Assembly: GCA_034428435.1 (NCBI GenBank) | Contig: DAOUHY010000121.1 | Coordinates: forward strand, 1-64,000 | Source: Bin5 sp034428435 | GTDB taxonomy: Bacteria; Chloroflexota; Anaerolineae; Caldilineales; Caldilineaceae | DNA length: 64,000 nt | Direction: 5' to 3' | Part shown: one piece after another, positions 26,228 to 35,201 of the stretch | Layout of the letters: every line of letters starts with the position of its first letter | Position numbering within the stretch: the stretch's first letter is position 1 | Notes under the pieces: model-generated | What the model was told of the DNA's origin: nothing | Seen by the model: only the letters and a program-made list of their open reading frames with translations | Database searches by the model: none | Made by a program: the position numbers and the translations under genes

Positions 26228-27751
26228 TCAGTTGTTCCCAACCTGTGCATCGCCGGTGCTGATGGTTTCCCCTTCTTCCAGCCCTGAAAGGATCTCTGCA
26301 CTGACGAAGTTTCGCAGGCCTACCTGAACGGGTCGAAATTCAAGCTCATCTCTCGGGTCAACAACGAATACAGCGAACTGCCCGGGACTTATCTCTCTCA
26401 GGGCCTGGACAGGCACGAGGAGCGCATTGCGGGCCTCTCCGGCGATAATCTCCACCTCGGCGTTCATGCCGAATAGCAGCGGAGCCTGGTGTTGGGTCAT
26501 GTCGATGCTGGCCCACGCCTGAATGGCGGAGGCCCCGTCGACCTCCACGAGGGCCGGCTCTACCCGCGTAATGTTGCCTGTATAGGTGAACTCGGGGAAT
26601 GCCTCGAAGACGATGCTGACGGGAAACCCGGGCACGGCCGCTGAGATGTCCAGCTCTTCGATCCAGAATCGGACCTGTGCGGTTTCGGTGTCGGCGAGAC
26701 CGATGATCGGGCCCATCGAGACAGAGTCTCCTGACTGAACGGCAACGGAGGTAATGACGCCGGCGATTGGGGCGCGAATTGTACCGCCCTCGATTTCGCG
26801 TTGCACGTCCTGGGCGGTCAGTCGCGCCTGCTCTACGGCGAGTTCGGCTCGTTCCAACTCCTCTGCGCTTGGGCCGTCCAAAAGGTCTTCCAGCCCGGCG
26901 CGGTTCTGCTCAACTTTGGCCCGAGCGGCGGCCACATCCAGCTGGTCGGCCTCCTGAAGCAGGAGGTTGAGCGTGTTTTGCGCCTGCAAGACCCGGGCTC
27001 GCGCGGATTCAATAGGGTCTTCGGAGGCTCCGGCTGCGCCGATGTTGTACTGCGCCAGGGCCTTCTCGTAGGCGAGCGTGGCAGACTGTAGATCGGCTGC
27101 CTGCGAGGTTCGGCCGACGTCGTTGCGCCAAGCAACTCTGTCGTAGGCCGACTGGGCCTCGGCAAGGGCAACTTCTGCTGATTTGAGGTCGGCCTGCAGG
27201 CTAGTGATGGTGTCCTGCGTGGGGCCTGCCAGCAGCGTGTTTAGTGCGCTCTGGGCGCTGATAAGTTCGCTGCGTGCGGCGTTGGCTTCTTCCGCAGTGG
27301 GCGGCGCGACCAGGCGATCAAATTCGGCCTGCGCGGCCGCAAGGCCCGACTGCGCGGCGGCAAGATCTGCTGCGCTTACTTCGCCGGTCAGTTCAATCAA
27401 GGCTATTTCGGCAAGGCGAAGGTTGATTTGGGCCGAGATTAGTTGGGAGTTCAGGGTTGAATCATACTCCAGGGTTGCCAGGATCTGATCGGCGTCGACC
27501 TGTTCGCCGACCTGGGCGGCAATGCTGCTTACGATACCGCTACTCCTGAATCCGACCTGCGTTTCCTCACCGGCAAAAAGCGTGCCAATTCCGCCGGCTG
27601 TAAGAACGATATCGCCGCGTCGAACCTGTGCCGTCTGCAGTTCCGGTGCAGCTACTGCGGGCTCCTCGATTACAAAATAGGTGCTGTAGCCGTAGTAGGC
27701 GCCCGTTCCGAAAACAAGCAGGACCACTAAACTGATCAGAATCGACTTCAT
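26228..27751 (-). CDS. periplasmic-adaptor (HlyD/MacA-type) membrane fusion protein
   Basis: 507 residues. A single N-terminal membrane helix (ILISLVVLLVFGTGAYYGYSTYF), then a split lipoyl (biotinyl-like) domain (VGFRSSGIVSSIAAQVGEQVDADQILATLEY ... IEGGTIRAPIAGVITSVAVQSGDSV). Between its halves is a long alpha-helical hairpin (about 110-305), rich in Ala, Gln and Glu as expected for coiled coils. The beta-barrel and membrane-proximal domains follow. It is the adaptor of the ABC exporter encoded next. No outer-membrane TolC gene is nearby, which fits a single-membrane (monoderm) envelope. Confidence 0.9.
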   Translation of the reverse strand: MKSILISLVVLLVFGTGAYYGYSTYFVIEEPAVAAPELQTAQVRRGDIVLTAGGIGTLFAGEETQVGFRSSGIVSSIAAQVGEQVDADQILATLEYDSTLNSQLISAQINLRLAEIALIELTGEVSAADLAAAQSGLAAAQAEFDRLVAPPTAEEANAARSELISAQSALNTLLAGPTQDTITSLQADLKSAEVALAEAQSAYDRVAWRNDVGRTSQAADLQSATLAYEKALAQYNIGAAGASEDPIESARARVLQAQNTLNLLLQEADQLDVAAARAKVEQNRAGLEDLLDGPSAEELERAELAVEQARLTAQDVQREIEGGTIRAPIAGVITSVAVQSGDSVSMGPIIGLADTETAQVRFWIEELDISAAVPGFPVSIVFEAFPEFTYTGNITRVEPALVEVDGASAIQAWASIDMTQHQAPLLFGMNAEVEIIAGEARNALLVPVQALREISPGQFAVFVVDPRDELEFRPVQVGLRNFVSAEILSGLEEGETISTGDAQVGNN

Positions 27752-28263
27752 TGCAATGCCCCAGATTACACCGGCTAGCGGTTTACCGTTCCATCAAGGC
27801 ACTATCAGAAACCATCGGGTTGGGGATACCAATCCTGGCCATTGTCATTGTTAACCAATCTCGTCTGCTTAATCCCAGGGTACTATTCACGGGCCCACTC
27901 CGAGGAACGCCTCCAATGCAGCCGTCATCACAATCGCCTGGCACCCGACTGTTTCTTCACAGCCACGGTTCGACAATACTGTCGTGCGCCGCTTGCCCTT
28001 TCGGCGTAGTCGCCAAGGCGTAGAGTTTGATTGGGATTCTGAAGAGTATCCGCCCATCTTCTTGTGGCAAGAAGCGCCTCCGGCCAAGGGTTACCTCGAA
28101 CCCGGTTGTTGCGGTCTGCTCCACCGGGGAAAGAGCAGAAGGTACCGGGATGTACTGGGCTCAAGAGGAAGTCGTCGATTGTCCATTTGGGGATTTGCGA
28201 AAGAGAATCATGCTTAAGGCTCAGACAGCTCAAATGAAGACCTGTACCAGGGGGAGTTTAGCG
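27752..28263. other. spacer between lipoprotein and exporter genes
   Basis: About 510 bp with no gene that I can support; overlapping open frames on both strands lack a ribosome-binding site and conserved features. It must contain the promoter for the HlyD-like gene, but no clear -35/-10 pair stood out. Confidence 0.5.
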
Positions 28264-29004
28264 TCAGAGTGTAGCCTTTGACTGGAGTAACTCAATAAGA
28301 GGTGTTAGCAACAGAGCAAGGCGTCCACCTCCGCCGGCTGCACTTTGCCCGCCGCCCTGGCCTCTAAAGCCGCCTTCGGGAATCTCAACGCCCATTTCAC
28401 GTAGTCGCTCCTGACGCTCTTCAGGCGAGAGATTCTGCATCTCCTCTCTGAATGCAGCTCTTTCCTCTTCAGACATGTCGGCAAAGGCGCCGCCAAAGCC
28501 ACCTTGCCCGCCTTGGCCACGCTGACCCTGGCCTCCTTCCTGACCGAACTGGGGCGACTCTATGCCATTCGACTGTGCCCAGTCGCCCAGATCGGTAAAG
28601 GTCAACTGCATGGAGCCAATTGCATCGATCTGCGTATCGGTAAGGGTACCTTCTATCTGGCGCAGAATAGCAGCTCTCTCAGACTGATTTTGGATTGTGC
28701 CACTCTGGAGGGCCTGCCAGAGGGGCAGCATAGTAGCGGCTTGTGCAGAAGTCACAGCGTCATTGGTATCCTCTAGTTTCAGGATTCCCAAGATGAGCTG
28801 GTTCGCCGGCGGCAGCGCGCCTTCGTAGGATCTCTCCAAAGCGGAGAGCGAGTCGGGGTTGGAGGCCGATTGAGCAGTGCTCTCTTGGGACACATTGCCA
28901 GCGGCGTCGTCAGCACTTGCAGTTTCGGTGTCGCCATTCCGGCCGCAGGCAGCAAGAACAAGAAGTGTCAAGAGGACAAGTAGGCTCGCAGGCACTCTGT
29001 TCAT
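28264..29004 (-). CDS. lipoprotein with Gly/Gln-rich region, hypothetical
   Basis: 246 residues. The leader SLLVLLTLLVLAAC ends in a lipobox. GAGGTGAAG precedes the ATG. A polar linker (about 22-55) is followed by a helical region (PANQLILGILKLEDTND ... LPLWQALQSGTIQNQSERAAILRQIEGTLTDTQIDAI). Then comes a Gly/Gln-rich low-complexity stretch and a helix with MSEEERAAFREEMQNLSPEERQERLREMG, like the Spy/CpxP 'LT.EQ...' helices. It may be a periplasmic-type chaperone or sensor for the exporter operon downstream. No family is claimed with certainty. Confidence 0.7.
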   Translation of the reverse strand: MNRVPASLLVLLTLLVLAACGRNGDTETASADDAAGNVSQESTAQSASNPDSLSALERSYEGALPPANQLILGILKLEDTNDAVTSAQAATMLPLWQALQSGTIQNQSERAAILRQIEGTLTDTQIDAIGSMQLTFTDLGDWAQSNGIESPQFGQEGGQGQRGQGGQGGFGGAFADMSEEERAAFREEMQNLSPEERQERLREMGVEIPEGGFRGQGGGQSAAGGGGRLALLLTPLIELLQSKATL

Positions 29005-29742
29005 TTCTTCACCTCATTTGTGGCAATCAACTGTCCCAGGCAGAATACCATGAAGAGCAGTCACCATGAGTAGGCCAGCTCCGCACTACTCTACTGTACC
29101 CGCCCTCCATTAACAAGCTGTTAACACAATATTGAGATGCCACAACATTGCCCAATCCCGGCCAGTCGGCTCTTCATTGCGGGCGTACTACACCATTTCT
29201 CGGGGCGTGCAGTCGCAGCAAAGCCTGGAGACGGGGAAGGCGCTGCCGTTCCAGAAGATCCTGTCTAGCGGGGGTTCGAAAGCCCGATCAGCTGGGCGAA
29301 GTCTTGACGGCCAACAGAGCATTAAGGAGGGTGAAGTTCCAGATCGATCTTGTTAAACCAGGCCGTCGACTGAAGGAGGGGCACCCATCCACTTTAGGAT
29401 TCGTTGACGTTTGTCTGACCTGAAGTCTGCCGGACTAGAATGTAGTCAATCAGGGGGGACACAGAGTTTAATGAAGCTCCCAAGAGGGTGGGGCGACCAC
29501 GAGGGCACCCACAAGGGGCGCCCCTACGGGGGACACAGAGTTTAGTGAAGTTCCCAAGAGAGTGGGGCGACCGCGAGGGCACCCACAAGGGGTGCCCCTA
29601 CGGGGGGACGGACTGTGGAAGGAAACGTCAACGGCCCTTAGTCAGAGGAGAGTAACAGGGAAACAAGAGGCGATTCAGTGAAGAGAGTTTTCCGAAGGCA
29701 GTTCCGGGTCGAGGTAGTGTTTATGATCAGACGGGTCAAGCA
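29005..29742. other. 738-bp spacer
   Basis: Contains two TTAAC cores 11 bp apart (29110 and 29121), about 106 bp upstream of the minus-strand lipoprotein start at 29004, and the tandem family B repeat at 29455-29607. Nothing else I can support; the short open frames here are unlikely to be genes. Confidence 0.55.
29455..29607 (+). repeat. tandem pair of 76-77-bp units with family B hairpins
   Basis: Two near-identical direct repeats, 29455-29530 and 29531-29607. Each opens with GGGGACACAGAGTTTA or a close form, runs through CCCAAGAG and GTGGGGCGACC, and ends in the family B hairpin (GGGCACCC with GGGCGCCC or GGGTGCCC) followed by CCTACGGG. It is a recent local duplication of a dispersed module in the spacer downstream of the APH-like gene. 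Confidence 0.85.
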
Positions 29743-30975
29743 TCACTTCAAGGTATTAGCGACCAGACTCAGACCTTTCAGAGTGCGGTGACGCCAATTC
29801 TGATCAGGTCTCCGAATCGCATTGGTGGTTATTCTGAAAAGGCAAACTGCCTCTCTCATGTCCAGATCGCTTTCGTTCCATTTGAGGCGGTCCAAGGCGG
29901 CGTCCCGGAGCCGATCGTAATACGGGCCGCTCACATCCCTCCTGGCGCTACTTGAAATGTGCGCAGCCCATTTCAGATGCGCAAGAAAGTTTCCGATATC
30001 CAGCATCGGATCTCCTGGTCCGGCCTCCTCAAAGTCGACGATAGCCACGCGGCCATCAGGCAGCAACAGCATCTGATCATCGTAGAGATCGTTGTGGGCG
30101 ACAGTTGAGGGCTGCCAGGTACGAACGAATGGATCAAGCGTGCGGCTTACATTTTCACAGACCTGACGCACGTCGTCGTATTTGCCGAGTGCATGCCTGA
30201 AGGTACGTTTTGCCCTTCTGTATGCCCCGCGCAGGTCGAAGGCGCGACCTTCAGCGTGGCGGGATGCATTCCAGAGGCTTTCGAGACCGTCGAGAATCGC
30301 GTCGGGATCCGGGGGTTTGGCGCGGCGCATCAGACGTCGAACGTTTCTGCCCGGAATCTCTGACAGCCAGACCGCGCCGCCTTCGCGCCAGTAGCCAACA
30401 GTTCTGGGGACTGCAAACCCTGAATGTCCTATGATTTCAGCGGCTTTGAGCAGTCCCTCCACTCTGGAAGGCCTCATCAATCTGACGTACAACCCGATTT
30501 TGCCGGAGCGGTGCCGAAGTACGGCGCGGTTTCCCGGCCGGTATCTGATCATGTTTACACGAAGTTTCCTGCGAGGAAAGGCGAAAACATGCTCGTTGAG
30601 AAGACTTAGCGCCGAATCCGGATAGGCAGCTTGTTCAAGACCGGGAAGGAACTGATCGCGAGGATATCGGGAGAATGCGGGAGGCGTACCAGCTTCGATT
30701 CTGCAAGAAAGAATGTCGGGGGACTGGAACTCCTGCGGAGCCCAATCGGCAAAGTAACTGATGGTGGCAGATCTGCCCGGTGTGTGGCTGAACTGACGCA
30801 CCCGGAACTGGCAAGGTATCCTATCGGCGTCGGCGAACTGGCTGCGCGATGCCTGCCAGACCCAACTACCGTCGAATAGTTTTGCCAGATCGGGCAGCGC
30901 AGGGTCGACGGGAAATTGAACCCGGGGAACTACAGGCACATCTGCGAACGCGCTTTCCTGCAGTAGGTCAGTCAT
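29743..30975 (-). CDS. aminoglycoside-phosphotransferase (APH)-fold kinase-like protein
   Basis: 410 residues. The N-terminal half is poorly conserved; the catalytic part reads VAHNDLYDDQMLLLPDGRVAIVDFEEAGPGDPMLDIGNFLAHLKW. This contains the APH/choline-kinase catalytic loop H-N-D-L-x-x-x-Q and the metal-binding D-F-E (usually D-F/W-E/D) motif. It also has KIGLYVRLMRPSRVEGLLKAA where the ATP-binding lysine region would lie. The substrate is unknown; members act on small molecules, sugars or proteins. It starts 2 bp after the secreted repeat protein gene ends, so the two are probably one transcript. Confidence 0.75.
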   Translation of the reverse strand: MTDLLQESAFADVPVVPRVQFPVDPALPDLAKLFDGSWVWQASRSQFADADRIPCQFRVRQFSHTPGRSATISYFADWAPQEFQSPDILSCRIEAGTPPAFSRYPRDQFLPGLEQAAYPDSALSLLNEHVFAFPRRKLRVNMIRYRPGNRAVLRHRSGKIGLYVRLMRPSRVEGLLKAAEIIGHSGFAVPRTVGYWREGGAVWLSEIPGRNVRRLMRRAKPPDPDAILDGLESLWNASRHAEGRAFDLRGAYRRAKRTFRHALGKYDDVRQVCENVSRTLDPFVRTWQPSTVAHNDLYDDQMLLLPDGRVAIVDFEEAGPGDPMLDIGNFLAHLKWAAHISSSARRDVSGPYYDRLRDAALDRLKWNESDLDMREAVCLFRITTNAIRRPDQNWRHRTLKGLSLVANTLK

Positions 30976-30977
30976 TG

Positions 30978-32513
30978 TTAACTACTGGCCGAACTAACTG
31001 ATCCGGTTGATGGCGTTGGCGTGTCGATGCCGTCACTGTCGGTGCCGTCGTTGTCGGTCGGGGTGGGTGTGTCAATGCCGTCGCTGTCGGTGCCGTCGTT
31101 GTCGGTCGGGGTGGGTGTGTCTATACCGTCGCTGTCGGTTCCGTCGTTATCGGTCGTATCGATGCCGTCGCCATCCGTTGTATCTACACCGTCGTTGTCC
31201 GTCGTATCGACACCGTCGTTGTCCGTCGTGTCGATGCCGTCGTTGTCGGTCGTATCGACACCGTCGTTGTCCGTCGTGTCGATACCGTCGTTGTCGGTCG
31301 TATCGATACCGTCATTGTCCGTCGTGTCGATACCGTCGTTGTCGGTCGTATCGATGCCGTCGTTGTCCGTCGTGTCGATACCGTCGTTGTCCGTCGTATC
31401 GATGCCGTCGTTGTCAGTGTCTGGGGGCTGAAGCCTCAGATCGGTGGTTACAGTAGGCGTGGGGGTTGGTGTCGTCGTCGGTGTCAATGTAGCAGTGGGT
31501 GTTGGTGTTGCAGTAAAGTGACTCGATCTGAGGCTGACGCCTGGCGGATTTGGAGGTGAATTACCCTTCGTGGCGGTCGGTGTAGCGGTCGCCGTGGAGG
31601 AAGGCATGGAGGTTGGTGTTGAAGTCGAAGTGGATGACGGGTCCGCGACTGTTGCTTCAACATATTGCGACCATGGACCTGGGCTGCCTGACCCGGCCAC
31701 GGCGCGAATGGTGTAAGTGTAGGTCACACCGTTGGAAGCTCCGCTAAGCTGAAAGCTTGTTCCAGTCAGGTTGGCGCCGCCGATCTGTTCCCAGCCATTC
31801 TCACTATCCCAGGCCCATAGCTCGTATCGACTTGCGCCAGGAAGGGCGTTCCAGCTGAGGTCCACCTGGCTCGTCCCCGCGGTAGCCGAAAGCACCGGGG
31901 CGGCTGTCAGTGAGCCGGGCTCCTGCGCCGTAGCTGACGCATAGGCTGACCATGCGCTTGATTCTCCATCTCCACTTACCGCACGTACGGTGTAGATGTA
32001 AGTCGTCGCCGGGGCAACGTTTTCGTCCGTGTACGCAATGGCGTTGAGATTCCCGCCACCGATCTGCCTCCAACCATTCGTTTGCTCCCACCGCCATAGC
32101 TGATAGGAGTCAGCGGCCGCAGTTGCGTTCCAGGTTAACTCGATGGCGGTGACAGATGCATTGGCGCGCAGAGTTGGCACACCCGGATCGTCGACGCCAT
32201 CGTAATCCGTGTAGGGCGTGTTAATCCCGTCACCGTCCGTCGACAGTGGCGTATCGACACCGTCGTTGTCCGTTGCCGGTGTGTCTATGCCATCGTAGTC
32301 GGTTAACGGCGTATCGAATCCGTCATCATCTGTTGGCGAGGGTGTGTCGTCGTCGTCGTCCTCGTTTTGTTCCACGTCTGAATTGGATCTAAGGATCAGC
32401 GCCACAGGTTCAGTTTTGCCGTCGTTGCCGTCGGCTAGGATAGCACTGACCCCACGAAAAGAGAGTGCTGCCGCCAAGAGGACGGTACCGGCGAAGCGAA
32501 AGAGTTTGTACAT
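30978..32513 (-). CDS. secreted fibronectin type III protein with Asp-rich TDNDGIDT repeats
   Basis: 511 residues from an ATG with GGAGG 7 bases upstream. Signal peptide (FRFAGTVLLAAALSFRGVSA). A first block of about 60 residues holds five to six Dx(D/N)DGxDTP units. Two fibronectin III domains follow (about 113-198 and 204-290). A Thr/Pro/Ser linker (about 292-364) leads to eleven TDNDG(I/V)DT octapeptides and three 16-residue TDNDGTDSDGIDTPTP units. The D-x-D-G-x-D pattern is like calcium-binding thrombospondin type 3 repeats. No sortase motif or membrane anchor is seen at the C-terminus. It is probably an extracellular Ca-binding adhesin or matrix protein. Confidence 0.8.
   Translation of the reverse strand: MYKLFRFAGTVLLAAALSFRGVSAILADGNDGKTEPVALILRSNSDVEQNEDDDDDTPSPTDDDGFDTPLTDYDGIDTPATDNDGVDTPLSTDGDGINTPYTDYDGVDDPGVPTLRANASVTAIELTWNATAAADSYQLWRWEQTNGWRQIGGGNLNAIAYTDENVAPATTYIYTVRAVSGDGESSAWSAYASATAQEPGSLTAAPVLSATAGTSQVDLSWNALPGASRYELWAWDSENGWEQIGGANLTGTSFQLSGASNGVTYTYTIRAVAGSGSPGPWSQYVEATVADPSSTSTSTPTSMPSSTATATPTATKGNSPPNPPGVSLRSSHFTATPTPTATLTPTTTPTPTPTVTTDLRLQPPDTDNDGIDTTDNDGIDTTDNDGIDTTDNDGIDTTDNDGIDTTDNDGIDTTDNDGVDTTDNDGIDTTDNDGVDTTDNDGVDTTDGDGIDTTDNDGTDSDGIDTPTPTDNDGTDSDGIDTPTPTDNDGTDSDGIDTPTPSTGSVSSASS
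31011..31420 (-). repeat. in-gene tandem repeats (24-bp and 48-bp units)
   Basis: Three 48-bp units lie next to the gene's 3' end, followed (moving upstream in the gene) by eleven 24-bp units, all in frame. They differ mainly at third codon positions (for example GTT/GTC and ATC/ATA in the same codons), so the protein repeat is kept while the DNA drifts. Replication slippage can change copy number without a frameshift. Confidence 0.85.
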
Positions 32514-32750
32514 GGTCGACCTCCAGAACAAGACTCGGTGGCAAGCCACCCCGTCACTACCAAAAACCTTTGCGTCTGGTCGTCTCGCGGGGTTTACGGT
32601 ATCCACCTGTTCCGCAGTATCCGAAAGCAGTCATTCCGTATGTTGAACCGGCGCCGCAGCTTGTCAAGGCCAGGAAGCAGTGTTCAACCCTGACTGTAAA
32701 TGTACAACTTATTCATTTAGAAAATGTGAAGGAGGTGTTTGGGAGTTGTT

Positions 32751-34109
32751 TCAGTGTGGGGATTTAGGCAGTCGGATGGTGAACCGTGTACCTTTGCCTG
32801 GGGTGGAGTCTGCCAAAAGAACGCCATCGTGGGCTTCAACGATCGCTTTGGCGATAGCCAGGCCGAGACCGGACTGTGCCTGACCGTTGCGATGGCGTGA
32901 TCTGTCGACTTTGTAGAAACGGTCGAAGATATGTTCCAACTCATTGGTTGGAATGCCTATCCCTGAATCGGAGACGTGTAGAGTGACCGAGGCGCTGTTG
33001 TTCGAACCACCCAAGACGATTTCTCCTTCAGAAGTAAATTGGAGGGCATTTGCGACCAGATTATCCAAGACCTGGGCCATCCGCTCCATGTCGACAGAAA
33101 CTGAAGGAAGCGTATCCGGCGCGTCTACGCGAAGCATGATGTTTTTCTGGCGGGCAGCGACAACATGCGCCAGACCGGCCCGTTCCAACAGTGCCTTGGG
33201 ATCGATTACTCGGCGAGAAAGCCTGAGTTCGCCTGCATCCGCCAGTGACAGTGTGCGCAGGTCTTCCACCATGTGCTGAAGGTGGACCACCTCCATGTGG
33301 AGAAGGTCGTACAACTCGTGACCACCCTGAATCGAACCGTCGCAGAGGCCCTCAGTATAGCCGCGCAGAATTGTCAAGGGGGTCCGCAGGTCGTGGGCAA
33401 TGTCAGCCGTCATCTGGCGGCGAAGACGGCTGGCTTGGGCCAGGTCCCTGCTCATTTTGTTGAATGCAGCCGCGAGTTTCCCGATCTCATCTGCGGTGGG
33501 TGCGTCGACCTGCTTGCCTAGTTGACCGGCGGCCATCTGCTGAGTGGCCAAAGTAAGTTGGCGCAATGGGCGTGTCAGGGCCCGAGACAGCAGAGTGCCC
33601 AGCGCCAGAGCCAGTATCGCAGCAATCAGGGCTGCCAGCGCGGTGGCCTGGCTCACGCTATTGAGGAAGAAACTTTCAGGAGAGAAGCCTGGCAGGCTTT
33701 CGCCAGGAATGAGACTGCTGCGCAGGAAAGCAGTTCCTACCAATTCGTCGTCGTGTATGACGGCTATTCCACCATTTCGGTCAGCGGGATCTTTTTCACG
33801 CCCTTTCTGACCTGGCTCGGGTGAATAGATGATTTTCTGTTCGCTGTCGACCAGCACGATGAGTCTGCTCAAAAAGCTTAACGAAGGCTCATTGTTCAAC
33901 CATTCTTCAATCCCTTCCCAGCTGTAATCGTTTTCTTCGTAGAACCCCAGCAGAAGTACGGCAACCACGGAGTTTTCGCTCTGCTGAGAAACGAAGCGGT
34001 CAAATTCCAGGCGCGTTCGCTGCCCACTGATGAATGCGACAAGCAACGCGCCGGAAATCCCTACTGCAACGAAAGCCAGCGTGAGTTTCACCGCCAGTGA
34101 GCGGAACAT
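32751..34109 (-). CDS. sensor histidine kinase
   Basis: 452 residues: TM1 (about 8-28), an extracytoplasmic domain (30-150), TM2 (about 153-175), HAMP (176-228), HisKA with the phospho-accepting His239 in IAHDLRTPL, and HATPase with N-box DNLVANALQF, G1 DSGIGI and G2 SGLGLAIAKAIVEAHDG. It is the partner of the response regulator encoded 3 bp upstream. The kinase group resembles BaeS/PhoR-like sensors, but the extracellular domain is not recognised. It lies 237 bp upstream of the secreted repeat protein, a possible target. Confidence 0.9.
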   Translation of the reverse strand: MFRSLAVKLTLAFVAVGISGALLVAFISGQRTRLEFDRFVSQQSENSVVAVLLLGFYEENDYSWEGIEEWLNNEPSLSFLSRLIVLVDSEQKIIYSPEPGQKGREKDPADRNGGIAVIHDDELVGTAFLRSSLIPGESLPGFSPESFFLNSVSQATALAALIAAILALALGTLLSRALTRPLRQLTLATQQMAAGQLGKQVDAPTADEIGKLAAAFNKMSRDLAQASRLRRQMTADIAHDLRTPLTILRGYTEGLCDGSIQGGHELYDLLHMEVVHLQHMVEDLRTLSLADAGELRLSRRVIDPKALLERAGLAHVVAARQKNIMLRVDAPDTLPSVSVDMERMAQVLDNLVANALQFTSEGEIVLGGSNNSASVTLHVSDSGIGIPTNELEHIFDRFYKVDRSRHRNGQAQSGLGLAIAKAIVEAHDGVLLADSTPGKGTRFTIRLPKSPH

Positions 34110-34112
34110 TTC

Positions 34113-34799
34113 TCAGCCCTCAGGAGCAAAGCGATACCCCATACCATATACGGTCTGAATGTAACGGGGCTTGCTGGGAACAGGTTCGATTTTTGTGCGC
34201 AGGTTCCGGATGTGTACGTCTATTGTACGCTCGTAACCCTCGTAGGCGTCACCGCTGACCGCCTCCAACAGATCGAGTCGGGAAAATGCCCGGCCGGGGG
34301 ACAACATGAATGTTTCCAGAAGCTCGTACTCTGAAGGTGTAAGAGCAACGGCGTTGCCGCTGACACGTACAGTTCGGCCGGCGCGGTCCAGCGTGATTTC
34401 CGCCATTCGGAGAATCTCCGGCAGGCGGTTCTGCTGGCCGACCCTTCTCAGTACGGCACGGACGCGTGCGATCAATTCCTGGACGCCAAACGGTTTGGTC
34501 ACGTAGTCATCGGCACCCAGCTCCAAGCCAACGACCTTGTCGCTTTCTTCAAGCCTGGCCGTCAGCACGATTATTGGTGTGTCAGACTCCTGAGTGAAGA
34601 TTCGAATAAAGTCATAGCCGCCCATCTCCGGCATCATCAGGTCGAGGAGAACGAGGTCGGGTTTCTCGAAGCGCGCCACGAACAGGGCATCTCGGCCGTT
34701 GGCTGCCTCCACCACGCGATATCCTTCGCGCTCCAGGTACCAGCGCGCCATTTCGCGCAGTTTGACTTCATCGTCTACAACGAGGATAGTCTGCGACAC
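34113..34799 (-). CDS. OmpR/PhoB-family response regulator
   Basis: 228 residues from a GTG start with GGGAGAA upstream. Receiver domain with acidic pair D9/D10, phosphorylation site D53 in LVLLDLMMPEMGG and Lys102 in DDYVTKPF. The C-terminal winged helix (about 130-226) ends in YIQTVYGMGYRFAPEG, typical of the OmpR/PhoB group, and has the DNA-recognition stretch IDVHIRNLRTKIEP. It pairs with the histidine kinase that follows by 3 bp. Whether this is the Pho regulator of the pst operon 30 kb away cannot be told from sequence. Confidence 0.92.
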   Translation of the reverse strand: MSQTILVVDDEVKLREMARWYLEREGYRVVEAANGRDALFVARFEKPDLVLLDLMMPEMGGYDFIRIFTQESDTPIIVLTARLEESDKVVGLELGADDYVTKPFGVQELIARVRAVLRRVGQQNRLPEILRMAEITLDRAGRTVRVSGNAVALTPSEYELLETFMLSPGRAFSRLDLLEAVSGDAYEGYERTIDVHIRNLRTKIEPVPSKPRYIQTVYGMGYRFAPEG

Positions 34800-35201
34800 G
34801 AAATCGTTCTCCCGCTACTATTGCGTAGCAAATAGGAACGGCCCTGGTTTGCGGACGGCAACCTGGTCCGGGTTCCTGTCGATGTTCAGCACTGCTCTAG
34901 AACGTATTATCGCGCACAACTGTTCAGGAATTATGAAGGAGGGTTGAAGAAGTGACAAGTGTTGGACAGAAGGCGATGTCAAAGGCATCGGTTCCCTCTT
35001 AGTACATGCTCAGGAAAGCTTGGAAGGCGTGAGTGTTGGCGAGTCAACACCCGGCTTGGGGTGGCGGCCCGCGTATGTGAGCGATTTTCGGCTGTGGTAC
35101 AATGCTGGCTGACATTTGGGTAGGTAACCTCTTCGGCTGAAAAGACCGTGAAGGCTCAGGAGGTCGCTCTTTCAGACGCCAGAAAAGAAAGGAAGCACGA
35201 C
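34800..35201. promoter_or_regulatory. divergent spacer with an extended -10 before the DinB operon
   Basis: About 400 bp between the minus-strand response regulator and the plus-strand DinB gene. TGGTACAAT at 35095-35103 is an extended -10 without a good -35, about 95 bp before the DinB ATG. I see no gene and no clear minus-strand promoter. Confidence 0.4.

Noticed and set aside
29262..29290. GGGGGTTCGAAAGCCC as part of a tRNA
   Set aside because: The T-arm-like string has no D-arm, anticodon arm or CCA-side partner nearby.
31011..31420. Tandem 24-bp repeats as a CRISPR array
   Set aside because: Units are contiguous, in frame with the secreted protein, and have no spacers or cas genes.
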